Assembly (NCBI RefSeq): GCF_021018895.1
Contig: NC_079364.1
Span: 15,926,385-15,990,384 of the forward strand
Direction of reading: 5' to 3'
Length of the DNA: 64,000 nucleotides
DNA from: Seriola aureovittata
Taxonomy: Eukaryota > Chordata > Actinopteri > Carangiformes > Carangidae
Positions 37,363 through 50,574 of the stretch are shown here, piece after piece. The notes beneath the pieces are model-generated. The model was not told the DNA's origin. It did not search any database and saw nothing but the letters and a program-made list of their open reading frames with translations. Both the position numbers and the translations under genes were made by a program. The number at the start of each line of letters is the position of its first letter. Positions within the stretch are counted from its first letter, which is position 1.

Positions 37363-37408
<46 letters not shown>
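37363..37408. repeat. (GA)n microsatellite
   Basis: About 22 GA units directly after runs of A and G, making a purine-only tract of nearly 70 bp. Confidence 0.9.
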
Positions 37409-37409
<1 letters not shown>

Positions 37410-38480
37410 ATCTACAGTATTCTTAAACAGAGATGGGGACTAGTATCAGTGGTTAAGCATATATGCACACATCTCTGTATGAGGCAGAGACAGATGACAG
37501 GGGCAACAAGAATGACATCAACCCAAACACACACAGCAGCATGAATCCTCTCATGCAAAATGCTAAAACATATACAGTCTCAATCCCAAACTAAAATATA
37601 ACTCCATGCAGCCCTACCCTTATAAAAGAAAGAAAAGAGACACCAAAATAAAACCACATTATTTCATTATACATCATTATGGTGCAGTGGTGGGGGGGAA
37701 CATTAACATGTGCATACCCAGGACATGATGATAAGAAAGCACACTGTAAAAATAGCAAGGATTCCTGATCAAATGGCATGAAAAATAAAAACCTAGGATC
37801 GCTGTTGGTAGGTATGTGGCCAAATATTTTTCTAATTGGAAGGGCACTTTATCTTGCTGTCAGAGAAGCAGTAAAAAGCGGTGCTGTTCCCAGAAGGAGA
37901 GGAGCACAGCTTGCTGGCCTTTTATTAGTGCTGGAGCTCTGATATATGCCTCTGCTCTAGGCTTTCATCAGGAACCTGCACCATAAACACACACGCACAT
38001 ACACACAAAGAACTGTTATAAACTTGCCACGCTGAAAACGCAACGCAACCATTATTAAACATTTCAGAATTCTGCTGCTGTACTTTTTAAACATGCAATC
38101 AGCATACACTCAACAGAAAATTACTGCTAAAAAGTTTTCTATAACAAACTGAAGACGCCAACACTAACTGGGGGCATTACAGGTTAACATAGTGATAACA
38201 CATCAACACAAAACTACATAAAAAAAAGAATTCAAATCCAGAAACAACAGAGCAGCATAGAGAGCAAATAAACGCCTCAGTACAACCAAACAGTGTAAAA
38301 TGGTACAACCTGGCACTGTAAAACCATTAAGTCACTAGAGAAAAAAATCACAAAATAAAGCATGCACGCACAAACACTAGAGCACCAACTTTTATTGGCT
38401 AGTTTTTGCACACAGTGGTATTCCGAACTGACTCATTCAGACTGATACAGAGGCACAGACAAAGACAGTAAGACTGACAG

Positions 38481-38523
38481 ACGCACACACACGCACACGC
38501 ACACGCACACACACACACACACA

Positions 38524-38562
<39 letters not shown>
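38481..38562. repeat. (CA)n microsatellite with CG interruptions
   Basis: An 82-bp CA tract interrupted by CG in its first half and once by CAGA. Confidence 0.92.
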
Positions 38563-38564
<2 letters not shown>

Positions 38565-38912
38565 TGGCTAAATTAAATTTCAGTCCTTGGGCAGACAACT
38601 AAACTGCTTGTGTGTGGGACCTACTCTGCAGCACAGCAAAACCAATTCTCTGGAGATGGTGAAATTAAAGGGCAGAATTCAGCCTGTTTATGGTTCTCAC
38701 TCTCTTCTCCTCTCAATCAAATGTTTTATTAGCAATCATTTGGTCCTAAAAGTCATGTTCTTGGGAGGTAGCTGGCATGATGACAGCAGCTGCTGGACAG
38801 ACACTGCCACTTCAGCAAATACCACTCCCAATTATTTACACCTAAAGCCACAGGTCTACAAAAAGCTATAATTAACCACAGGATAACTATTTTTAGGAGG
38901 GGGAATGCTTAC

Positions 38913-38970
38913 CTACACTTTATGCTTCTGTCATGTCCACACTTGCATATATAATTTTTCTTGAATAACC
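38913..38970 (-). pseudogene. Possible exon with stops
   Basis: The donor TAG|gtaagc is near-consensus; the acceptor is tgtacatccag. The helical frame VIQEKLYMQVWT meets TGA, and a second stop lies at the donor. 58 nt. Another frame is open but Lys/Cys-rich and not coil. Confidence 0.25.
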
Positions 38971-39232
38971 CTGGATGTACAAGGAAGCACACCATAGAGT
39001 GCTAGTCATAGCTGACCATACAGAGCATGTTGACCAATTTGTAAAAAGCCAAGCAGGCCAAAGGGTATCTGGAACTGCCAGAGAAGAAGGTAAATAAAAA
39101 AAACATTGTGATCCTAAAAAAGGGAATAATAATAACATGAGACTTTATTGATCTGCTAGGGAGAACACCTTCCTCATAAAATCACTATTTTAATTCAATT
39201 GGCTGAGGTCTGAGCAGTCAGGAGCACTGTAC

Positions 39233-39293
39233 CTGCTGATTGAGGCAGCCATGTTAGACAACTCTGCATGTGGTGGCAGGATTTCTCTTCAGT
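39233..39293 (-). pseudogene. Probable coiled-coil exon
   Basis: The acceptor tctcttcactccag and donor GCAG|gtacag are both good. In phase 0 it begins TEEKSCHHMQSCL (helical) and continues less coil-like. 61 nt, so it leaves one extra base. Confidence 0.42.
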
Positions 39294-39846
39294 CTGGAGT
39301 GAAGAGAAGAAAGTAGAACAATCAGTGTCTTGCTTTTACAGCTTTCCTTTATATTTCATATTTATCTCCTCACACTAAACTTTGCAATGCACACCGTTAT
39401 TTATGTGAGGGATAAATTTTGATAAAATATTATAAAGTCAGTGTCAAAGTCAATCAAATGGACAAATGAAACATGGTATGTGATTGACTAATGAAAAATA
39501 TCTGGGTGGACGTTCTTCCGTAAAGATATTGACAAACATGCATGTGTGTGCAAGTTCACATGCATGTGCTGGCCTCCTCAAGCTCTCTGTATATTGTATC
39601 ACTAAGGCATCTATTTCTACCCTCCAACCCCCACCCTGCTCTGCTCTTCTCTCCTCTGGTGTCTGGAAGCAGTAATCTGTTCCTGAGCCAGCGCTGCTGG
39701 GATTAGGCAGCGGCTGGAGATAGGATATATGCGTCATTAAAGCGGAGAGCACAGCGTTGCAGAAGGAGCGAGACAAAGTCAACAAAGGTGACACAGAGAC
39801 AGAGGAGACGAATCCCAGAAACCCATATGTGCCCCCCCCATACACA

Positions 39847-39848
<2 letters not shown>

Positions 39849-39902
<54 letters not shown>
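39849..39902. repeat. (CA)n microsatellite
   Basis: About 27 CA units, uninterrupted. Confidence 0.92.
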
Positions 39903-39905
<3 letters not shown>

Positions 39906-42900
39906 AGAGATGCACATGTGCAAGAATAAAAAACAAAACCTCTACTCTGTGACTGCAAACCTATACAAATGTCTGCCAACGCCAACACACACATGCATAA
40001 AATCCACCTTCCTCTCACGTACAATTTCCTAAACCTCCAGGGAATAAGAATAATGTAATGTTGCTCTATTGTATGTCTGCGAGAGAGGCAATGCATTAAA
40101 CCTAAGGCAGTAATACAAGACTATGTATATACATGTAGACAGATAGCGCTAGTAATAACTATAATAAATAGTAATAGTGATAGTAATAATAGTTTGTGAA
40201 GTAAAGTTGGAGCTGGTACTTGTTTACAATGTTTCTGATGTACCCTTCTTTCCCTATGTATTTTATCAATGAACACATTGTAGTCTTGAATTATGAATCA
40301 CAACAACCATAGCATTACTTAAACAGTCAACAAATTGACTGGTAAATTGTAATCATACGCTAATAATTGTACATTTCCAAGCATTTATTTAAGTCACTTA
40401 ACAGAATATTTCATTCTGTGTAACTGGTTCATGCTCCCTTATTAACATTGTATATCTTGTTTGTTTAATTCTTGTAAAAACCACAAAGTGAAGACAGCAA
40501 GTTGTGGTTTTTGACCTAAGATTAGATTATTAAAGGTTTCACTGACTGACTGGTCGGGTTGCTGAACTTCTGCATTGTTGTTGAGGAGCCTTTTTGCCTG
40601 TTTGTTGTTAAATCATTTTCACCTTGGACACTTATGTTTTAGCAATATAGAATGAAAGCCCAAAATACATTTGCATTAAAAGACAAAAATAAAGCGATGT
40701 CCTCTGTATTTAGTTTCATGTCAGTTTTGTAGTTGTCATTCTAGCTTAGGTTTCTTTTATTTTTTTGCTGAATCTCGTTTCAATTTTTATTATCTAAATT
40801 GCTTTTTAGCGAATAGTTTTAGTTTGCACTGTTCTGTGCTAGCTCCTCCAAAACTGTTAAGTCCCATTGAAAGGCAGAGTTAGGCAGAAGCACTGTTACC
40901 AGAAACTGAAATCAAGTCTCTGTAGTTCTAAGTAACTATTTTCTTTCCTCCAAAGATTTAGCATTGAACTCCTATAACATTGTCAGGCTCACAACAGTTT
41001 GCAACAGTTCAAAAAAATTGATGCAGCCAAACCAGATACATAATTTTTTATTCCCTGCATTCTTCCTCCATGTCAAAACCTGATGCCTACTCTATCCACA
41101 AAGCAGCTTATCACCGAAAGTTTGGTCAGACATTCACGTGTATCATGCTAGTTGTGGCTAATGTAGCATTGAGCAGAGGCTATATTGGTCACTTTTTTTT
41201 TTTTTAAACTTATAGTCCTCAGACACAGCTGATGCATTTAATTGATCAGATTTTGCTCAGCACTCTCTGAAGCCACAAAGGGCTTTATACAATGTTATAC
41301 ACATATGCAGTAGTACCTGGAGTTCCAAAGTGTATGAATCCATGGTTTTCTATCCATGCTTTCCTTAGCATACAGAGTTGAGCAGTTTATCAATAAAACT
41401 GCTCAAAAAAACCTTTTTGGCTGCACCGCAACAGCGGGGCCAGCCCTATAATTTGGAATGTCCCTGACAAACTGCCTGACAGACTGACTGAGTGATGATA
41501 TTTCCACCATTGATCACCCAAATGCCCCGTCACTGGGGGTTTGGGCTACACCTAGTTTCGGGAAGTCTACCGAGCCGCTTTGGTTACCTGGCTGCTTGGA
41601 AACAGCAGGGAAGTGGAGGACCACTTCCAATACACTGAGCCTTGCCTCCATTACGGAAAATAAACTACTTCATTACATGTATCATTATTACTAAAGGAGA
41701 CAGTGAAATAACTTAACACAAGACACACCGAGCAGAGAGAGAAGGAGAGACAGAGGTAAAGAGAGAAGTCATCACTAACTGCTAAAGAAACTAGCAGATT
41801 TGAATAGCATGTAAACAACAGAAACACCAGCAACTGGAAATGAGACAATATGCTTACTGCAGCACAGCAATAAAAGCCCTGTTCAGAAATAAAGGGTTTC
41901 TGTCCATGCTAGGGGGGCTTTAAATTTTGAAACAGTTAGAATAAGTGTTGAGTTTGTATTAACACATAATGCAGAAACTCAAAGCGCCTGAAAATGAGGC
42001 TTCGTACTAAAATACTTCAATGACCAATTACACATATCAGACAGAGTTAGAAATAAAGACCTGCCTCTTACACAAGCCTGCCTTAAATAAAAGTCTGTTA
42101 TGTTCTAGATTTGAGGCAAATAAAGGGTAAACTATTGTGGATCCCAGATGGGGACTGTGTTCTATGTCAGAGACAAAACAAGTAAGAGTTGAGTGTAAGA
42201 GTAAGAGTTGAATCTGAGTGATCATTTTACAAGTAAATATCGCTGAAGTCACAGCACAGACTTTGTCTTTAATTCACGTATTTGGTGATCTTGTCAGACG
42301 ACGTCGTGGTTATAAAATCAGGATTTGAGCATAGGCGGTCCAACCATATAGTACGTTTTGACCTAGTCTTGTTTATTTTACTTCATAATGGAATAAAAAA
42401 TATATAATCTTATAAGAAAATGCAAAATATAATAACTAAGTTCTCCAAAAATGATTGTATTGTGCGATCAATATTCTATTACATTATCGGAAGGAACTGC
42501 TTCTTTCACAAATTATGTATTGCTACAGTTCATGACCATGAGAACATTGATACAGTATGTAAGGGTGAACTAAATAACTATAAAACAGCTCTAACACATG
42601 CTCTAACATAATGGATGCACTCATAGAAACATACACTGCAGATTTGGCAAGCAGAAGGACAACTGTGCAGCTACAGAGATTAAGGATAGGAAACATGGAT
42701 TTTGGAGCTTAATATATAATAATGGATGCACAATGTTTAATCAGAGCCCACTCACTCTTTTGTTACCTAGGTATGTACATAGAGTTTGCATAGTCCTTTG
42801 TGTGTGTGTGTTTGTGTGTGTGTGTGAATGTTGCTCGGGCATGTGTGTGGAGGTGTGCTGGTCAGAATGTGTGGTGGTGCATTGTTCAATCAAGGCTGAC
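39903..42900. other. Intron, nothing recognised
   Basis: About 3 kb of AT-rich sequence. A T run at about 41192-41206. I see no transposon or exon. Confidence 0.4.
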
Positions 42901-42954
42901 CTGAGCTCTCCACTCCTGCTTACATTCCATTAGTGCTCCATTCTCTGCCTCCAT
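42901..42954 (-). CDS. Coiled-coil exon, intact
   Basis: 54 nt (18 codons), phase 0 at both ends: MEAENGALMECKQEWRAQ. The acceptor is gggcatctggtgcag and the donor TCAG|gtcagc. It is a continuous helix with no stop or frame break and is among the cleanest of the series. Confidence 0.66.
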
Positions 42955-44868
42955 CTGCACCAGATGCCCATTAACTGCAGCTGAGGAAGACATGATAGAG
43001 AGGAAAAAGATGGAGATGACATTCTACCATGGCAAATTACTATTCAAATTATATATATACAAAACTTGAGTACAAGTCTTTGACATTTGACATGCACTGT
43101 ATCTGACTGAAAGCCTTAAGTGTCTCACCTATTTAGCAATACAATACAATCTCATCTGACAACAATTATGCAGACAATTCTTATTCATACTACACACTGT
43201 GGTACAATGAACAGTTTTAGCTGAGCTGTCTGTTTAGTTTAAGTGCATTCTAACCTAAAATTTAGATCGATGGGATTTTCCAGTCAAAAGGGCACCAACT
43301 GGATTTGACTGAAAAATATTAGGTGTTCTTAATAGTTGATGATCAGAATAACTATCATGACAACTTTGAGGCAGAGATGCAGCAAGGAGTCAACGGTATC
43401 TTTGGGCTTCTACTGCCCAGTAAGTGATTTGGGCCTGGAATAGAATTTTATAAACTAATGAAGAGGACACTTTAGTTTAAATCAAATCACGGTTTTTAAG
43501 GAGAATAATCTATTATAATTTTAATAATCAGTTATTTCCGTTGAAAAAAAAATCAAACTGCCAAGCCTACTGACGCACTAGCCTATGTACTATGGTTACA
43601 GTATTGGCCTAAGCCACACTATGTGATAAGGCTGAACATACAGTACGTGTGCACATAATCAGTGGTTTAGTGGTTGGGTTGTTACTGCAAATTAAAGGTA
43701 ATCCTGTGGAGTTTTCATTATAAACAAACATGTTGTTGAGTATATTTCGCATTTTAACAAAAAATGCATCGATGTATGCATCCTTGATGCCTAACAAATA
43801 TGTTGAATGCATTTTCTATGAACGACACATTACCACCAGTGACGTTACAGGACTCTGTCAGTAAAATATGTATCACATCATTTTCATGCTTGTTTGGTGA
43901 ATGTGCATCTCTGTATGACAAAAAGTACAAAATCTGTGGAAGTGCTCATTGAAACTTTGCTCTACATTGCCACTAGTGGCCAAAAACTCAGCAGGCTATA
44001 TTTGAACTGTAATGGACAGAAATTAAGTCCAGAAAAAATTTACAGTCAGCAGCTCCTGGAGTGTTTGAATGATTGGCAGAGTTGGTGAAAAGTGAGTGAA
44101 AATGGTGAGAGATCATTATGGTCAATGACATCTGGAAAAGTGGTAGGGAGACAGTGTAATAAGCAGAGAGTAGGTAAGGCAGCACCCTGAATGCTCCAGT
44201 CAACAATACTGAGAGAGTGTGACTGAGATGACACCTCAGGCTCTGATTGAACACCACAAACAGAGTCTGCCCAGAGGCTTAGCAACAGGTTACACAGACA
44301 CCAGCAATCAACACAGCCAGGGACTCAGATTGGTCAGTGTTTTTTCTCTCGGGAAGGTGGCAACCAGCATTTCTTCTCAGAATTCACTCAGTCACAAATC
44401 ATCAGAGTTTGTTTTGCTTGTCAATGTGACTAAGTGCTTATTTGTCATACAGAACATGTTTATCTGTTGACTCCACTGTTTGTGTAGAGGATATAAATCC
44501 CTGCCTATCCGTCTGTATGTACAGTGTTTTTTTTCCTTTCTGTGCATATTCTTACTTAGTAGTTAAATGCATAAAAAATTAAACCAAATACCATAATGTT
44601 TGCATTTCATCTATATGTTAGTCCTATAGAGTCATATACATGTATACATTTTACTGCGACTCCCCAAGCTGCATTAGTCTAGGTCAAATGGCACTAGCTA
44701 AGCCATTTTCTAATCAACGAAGCAACACTGGGATGGAAATATTTCTCATTTGCTCCTCAAAATACTGTTCTGTTCAAAATGCACTGAGAGGGACAGACAC
44801 AGGAAGCATGATGGGTCTGAGTCTGAGGCCTGCTGGAAATAACCTGACCCTGGCAGTAAGCACTATAC
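42955..44868. other. Intron, nothing recognised
   Basis: AT-rich. A 27-nt segment at about 43130-43156 with donor TAG|gtgaga was noted but is too short to call. Confidence 0.4.
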
Positions 44869-45010
44869 CTGACTCTGGAGCTCCTGGGCCTGCTGGTCTG
44901 GCTCTGAAGCTGTGTTCGGTATTGCTGCATGCAACTGTTTCTCCGGATATCCAGTCGGCTCAGCTGCAGTTCAGGCAGCGACTGAGAGATCCTTGCTCCA
45001 GGATATCCAG
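44869..45010 (-). pseudogene. Coiled-coil exon mosaic of three frames
   Basis: The acceptor 'cttcttttgcggttcaatag' and donor TCAG|gtatag are both good; 142 nt. It starts LDILEQ in the frame entering from the intact exon at 47054-47128. It continues SLPELQLSRLDIRRNSCMQQ in a second frame and ends DQQAQELQSQ in a third. All three pieces are helical and in order. Two small indels explain it. The second frame alone is open to the donor, but its last 15 residues lose helical character. Confidence 0.6.
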
Positions 45011-47053
45011 CTATTGAACCGCAAAAGAAGGCAGGCCGGCGAGAGGAGGTGAAAAATCAAACTAGTAGATAGAGCCTATCCTCTCTGCGCAGCCAACCTG
45101 CTCACTCTGTTGCTGAAGCTAAGATGCACCATGGTTCCCCATCCTCCTAAGCCGATACTCAGAGATAAAGCCAGCCATAGTCCTGTCCAGTCAAGGGCAG
45201 GCATAATATCTGCCTTCATCGGCTAATTCTGGTGCTAGGAGGATTGCAGGACATAAATCTCAATTCTCCTGAAACTAAACTGAATATTATTCAAAACAAA
45301 TGTTTCACATTTGCACAGTGAAATAACAAACAATACACTTATTGATGGCTAAGATGCAGTCTTTATTCTAAAAAGTACCAGGTGAAATTCTGTGCAGACT
45401 AGAACATTAAAGTGGGAAAAAGTTCAAATATATTATATACTGTATATTTCTCAAAAATCACCAAGACTTTTAGTTTCAGGTAGAATTTCACAGTTCATGT
45501 TAATATAAAGAACTGCAAATAAATCACTTTAAAATCTATTCAATATCTTAACTTTAGCCAATAGAACAGGTTATGGATAAAAATGAAAAACTAAAAATGA
45601 CAAACACAAAGTCTCAACAAGTTTACTAGTCAAAGAAAACACAAGAGTGTTACATTATATAATAAACAAAATTATGAAAGTCAAATATTAGATTTTAACA
45701 AAAAAGTGCAGGTAATCCCGAGGTAGTGCAGCCATAGAATACACAGCCATATGTAGCTGTGAGATAAACCGTTCTTACAAAACTGGCCAGTAAGCATGCC
45801 AACAATAATAAACAGGCTACTAATTAATACAACCTTGCTGTGCTAAATCACAAAGGGGAAGGGATGGAGGGGGAGAGAGAGAGAGCCTAAGACGGTGAGA
45901 GAGAGAGAGGAAGAGGAGGGAGCTTGGGAGAAAGTAAGGGAGGAAGACAACAGACCTAGCTCCTGGTTCACTTGGACAGAGGCTTTAGTCCAGTGCGTCT
46001 GATGCTGCAGTGTCGTCGATGCAGAGGGAATAATAACCAGACAAGATGGAGACCCACACAGGTACCAGGACAAACCATGATTTAACCATCTGGAAACGGG
46101 CTGGCAAACACTCCATGACATTAACAAAAACCAAGAATAAAAAAGAAAATTCTTTCCATTCCTGCACTGTTGTCATCTCCATGTCCACTTCTGCTTCTTG
46201 GAATAAGTCAAACAAAAGAGGCTGGCGGTTATTCCTGAATTAAAAATACAGATTATGCAAAAATCCATTTCACGGAATCGCTTAAAACGTGTCTCATCCG
46301 TTAGCACTTGCTTTCTGTGTGCGATCCACACCGATAACCCTGGTCTTGCTTTCTTTCCCTCACAATCGCTCCCTCTCTCTCTATTCTCCCCTCCTAAACT
46401 GATCAATACTTCATTTAAATCATGACATTAGCACACTACTAGTGGAAAAAGAGGGCAAGAACAAATACAAACGAGCTTCTTATGTTAAGTGACATAGTAA
46501 TGGATGTTTTACGTCCGAGAATTGTAAGATTTCTTTAAAACATTACAAGAAAAACAAAGGCAGAAGTAAATGCAAGTGTGCGGGGGATGTACTGCTGGTT
46601 TGATTTGAGCTCCTGTGCCTCACACTGATCAATACACATTTAAATCCAGGCTGAGGAGAGCTATCACAATATTTCGTCTCATCAGAAAAAGGCAAACATG
46701 CTATCCCAATTATCATCTCAAATGACTAGTGTTGAGGGGACACAAGTTGGATGCTGATAGAGGCATATTTCATATTTATTCAGCAGAATTTTTACATTAG
46801 CACCTGAGCCCATAATTGCTAATATATATGCACACTCACACTTTTATCTATTCACATAATTCACAATGAGCACAATCAATACTGCCCTCGCCATACTCCG
46901 CTCCATGCTCATAAAGTGTGTCTGCATTAGATCATATTATAGGTCGTTCAGAAAACCCCAAACGAGACCAGCTAATTTCCTGGCGGTCACTGAAATTGCG
47001 AACGGGAGTAACTGGCTAATCTTCCTGTTCCGTCATTAAACCTGGATATTTAC
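45011..47053. other. Intron
   Basis: Contains a GA-rich stretch at about 45868-45918. No transposon or exon was recognised. Confidence 0.4.
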
Positions 47054-47128
47054 CTGAGCAGCATGGGAGTCACGGGCCTGGTGAGAGAGTAGCACATCTC
47101 GTTGGAGTCTCTGGATGGTCTGGTCCCG
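47054..47128 (-). CDS. Coiled-coil exon, intact
   Basis: 75 nt (25 codons), phase 0 at both ends. The peptide starts RDQTIQRLQRDVLLSHQ and ends ARDSHAAQ. The acceptor is cctcagtcatctcag and the donor TCAG|gtaaat, both strong. It joins in phase to LDILEQ of the next exon. It is the highest-coordinate (most N-terminal) exon I trust. Confidence 0.72.
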
Positions 47129-50010
47129 CTGAGATGACTGAGGAGAAGCCGATCAGGTCAGGATTTCTCCATTCAGAACATGGGTGAACAGAGGCGAGGA
47201 CAGGAGAAAAGAGAGAAGAGAGAGGGGCAGACCGTGAGCCCAACACTAGGCGGGAAGTGGTGGAAATAGAGCCGAAGTCGGTCACTCGGGGGAACATGCA
47301 CTTACATATAGTCTGGCGCCAATGTCGACCAATGAGCAATTAGGCAGACAAGACTAAAGTTATTGATCGGGGGTTCAGGCTCTTTTCTCAGGGCTAACTA
47401 GCCTGCCTGAGGTTGTGTGATGGCTGCTACAGCTGTGGACTGCAAGACAGAGAAAGGCAGCGCAAGAAGAAGTGGGAGGAAGGGCAGGGCAGGTCTTTCT
47501 CTCCCCAGGCCTTGAGCTCTTGAGTTGGGCACTGGATGCTATCATTTAGGCTGCTATTGATTGCCACTGGCTTAATAAGCCTTCATATCAAACAGTCACA
47601 CACAGAAAGAAAGGCACTTAATAGAATGCAAACATCCAGTCAAAGATATTATGGAAAGCAAACAGCTACTGCCATTGATGCTTTGCCAAGACGAGTTTTT
47701 TGTTTCAAATTTACTATTTATTATTATGATGAGAGAGATTAATGTCAGGGAACAACTTGAAGAAATTAAGTTATCTAATTCTTAAAGTAGCAATATGTTT
47801 AGATTAGGTTTACAATTTAAGTTGTAAAGGTCATGATAATGGTTTTGCAATACTACAAATACGTTTATTCACAAGAACTGTTCCCTAACTAGGCCCAGTG
47901 ACTGCACACAACATTTCAGATTTCTGCTTTTTTAGCACTAATATAAATGTTTTATAAAACTCATGTGCCCCTTTTAGGTTCTGGTGACCAGCTTGCTAGC
48001 TAACAAAAAAAGCACAGTTTTAGAATTGCTGGAAGACTCATGTTTTTGTAATATTTCTCTGTGCCCTCTTGGTTAGGTCTGTATTGTAAAAGAGAAGTTG
48101 TTCTCAATGTTTTACCTGGTTAAATAAAGATAAATAACCAGATTAATATTTTTTCAGTCTTCTTCGCCAATAATTTCCTCCCTGCTTCCAAGATTGAAAT
48201 CAAGCTAAGCTAAGCAAAGCACAAGTGTACCTATGTGCTCAATGCAGAAGATGAGAAAAAAAACAGAACAGAGAAGGACATTAATTGACACCTGACTCTG
48301 CATTAGACAGAAAACAATTATATTTTTCAAACAGTTGGTATTTTCCAAAAAAATCAATCTTTGTATAAAGCTGAGTTGACTATAGCAAATATATATATAT
48401 TATTATATATTATTATATATATTATATTGTAGCTTGGGACTTACATCCAATTTCAATACACTAACAAATAATTGAGTGCAACGATGCACTAAGATGGTCT
48501 AGCTTCTGTTATGCTGCTGTTTTATGCTTATACTGGAGGTTTGACTTGTTAGCGAAAATATACTAAGCCAAGCTTTGTTAAGCACGGCTAGGTTAGCCAG
48601 CTAAGAGCTAATGATGATAGTGTTAGCATAATTTTTGATAAAGAGTTCTCTCAAAAAATAAGCCACTGGCTAGTCCTTCCCTATATCTGTATCGTCTTCC
48701 ACGTAAAGCACTTGATACACCAATTGGAAGTCAGCCATACTCAGATAAGTTTGCTTATAGTAGTATAAGACACCACATGGCATACTGAAGTAGCAACTGG
48801 TCGATATCGCATTTCGTTCTGGCATGTGCAGTATTGTGAGAATGCACTTGATGTAAACATCAGTCATCTAACATATCAGAACAGAAATACTTCTACTACT
48901 AAGAATGAACACCTTCAAGAATTGCACAGTAGCATGCATAGAAATAAATATCTCACAGAATGGGCAAAAATAGAGATCTGACACGTGGATTACTGTACTG
49001 TAGCACCTTTGATTGATTATAGCATAGCATTTATAGCATTATGCATGTGGATGTGTGATGCAGGTTGAATGCCTTCCATCACTTCTCTAATAAAAATAAC
49101 TAATCATAATTTAACCTTTAAGGGAGGTCTCATAGATTTAATATTTCCTTCTCAAAATCAGAGATAAAGGATTCATATAACAGGACTTGTCTGACAAAGG
49201 CTTCCTATTTAATATTCACATATTGTTAGATGTTACCATTATTTGGTCTAGCCTCTGTATATCCTCACTGCCAAGGACATTATTTCAATTCATACCTTTG
49301 AACATTGCATTTTGAGACTGAACCTTTCAGGAGGAAAAAGAAAAAAACTTGTTATAAAGTACCTTCAGCCCTTAGTCACATTAAATGCTACTTCCTTTTA
49401 TCTTTTGTCTTTTTAGCAAATAGGAGGATGCAAAGAACATGCCTTCCAAAATGAGAAAATTAATGGACAATCATTGTATGCATAGGCCGTGTTTTCCCCA
49501 TTTGCTGTGACTTGTGCCTTTATGCATAGTCCTTCCTTGTGTTTTGAAAATCAATTTTGATATTTGAAAAGACAGAGGCATAATAATGAAAGGGCACATA
49601 AAAAAAATTCTCTCTGAGGCAATTGCTCATTCCTCACAGCTTCCATTGCCTCTGCATCAGAAGGACACCTTTAATATTTGGACTTTCCACGTCACTCTAG
49701 GCTAAATCCCTAGCAACCACCATAGCAACATACTCTGAGTTCAACATGAAATGCATGGCAAGTTCCCTCCTGCCACTAGCCAAAGAAAAAAAGGAGAGAG
49801 AATAAAGAAAAAAATCTGAAGAAAGAAGCAGATATGCTTGAATGACCAAAATTAAGTGGAGCTGAGAAGACATAACGACACACCACAGAAATGCTTATCA
49901 CTCAATCAATCACTCATGATTTTTAATGCGATATATGCCAAATAAATCACAGTACAAACTACAAAACATGCACCTGAGATACCCAACAGCTATTCTGTCC
50001 ACATACACTC
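47129..50010. other. Non-coding sequence upstream of the last trusted exon
   Basis: AT-rich, with a TA-rich tract at 48389-48428. A donor-like site near 47292 (minus) is not backed by coil sequence. This is either a further intron or sequence 5' of the gene. Confidence 0.35.
48389..48428. repeat. TA/TTA-rich tract
   Basis: Nearly pure alternating AT with ATT interruptions over 40 bp, self-complementary. Confidence 0.85.
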
Positions 50011-50413
50011 AGTTAGCAATTTATTAGGTACCCCTAGCTAAAGCTAAAGCAGTCTGATACAACAGTCCTGCAATAAAACCTCCTTCAGGAATATTATAAT
50101 GCTGAGTTTTTGTTGAAAATTTGTTAGTGATGTTGTGATTCAACTGTATGATAATTTTGGAGGCTGTTGCCAGTGGTGCTTTGGAGCTATTTTGTGTTAC
50201 ACAGAGAAAGTGTTATTTAGCCTAACTTTATTGATATGAATGGGGTGTATAAAATCACATCACAAAAAACAAAAACACATCTCTAAAACAATTTTAACAC
50301 TGAGCTAAATAAAAACTGAACATTATGACAATCATGAATGTAAGATTTATTGCAGGGCTGTTTTATTAGACCACATTTGCTTCAGCTAGGGGTAACTAAT
50401 ACACCGCAAACCG
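50011..50413. mobile_element. MITE with long terminal inverted repeats
   Basis: The left arm (about 50021-50080: ttattaggtacccctagct ... aacagtcctgcaataaa) is repeated inverted at about 50345-50403 (ttagttacccctagctgaag ... aacagccctgcaataaa). The arms are about 60 bp with roughly three-quarters identity, around an unrelated AT-rich core with no ORF. The arms match in wording a short DNA-transposon family that is common in fish genomes. Confidence 0.72.
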
Positions 50414-50542
50414 AGTTTATTTCTGTTACCACTAGAGACACATAGAAACCTTTCCTCTTTAGATCCTCTTTAGATCAGTGACCTCATCTGTCTCTGGTCT
50501 TGCCTTGCCTAAATTAAATATTTTGTTACCAAATCTCAGAAA

Positions 50543-50574
50543 ATGGATGGATGGATGGATGGATGGATGGATGG
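50543..50574. repeat. (ATGG)n microsatellite
   Basis: Eight tandem ATGG units. Confidence 0.92.

Larger units (their letters stand above)
36462..38912. other. Intron with simple repeats
   Basis: Holds A/G runs then (GA)n at 37363-37408 and the compound CA repeat at 38481-38562. Nothing coding. Confidence 0.4.

Noticed and set aside
39450..39923. 157-codon minus-strand ORF
   Set aside because: It starts in the CA repeat, and the remainder shows no recognisable feature.
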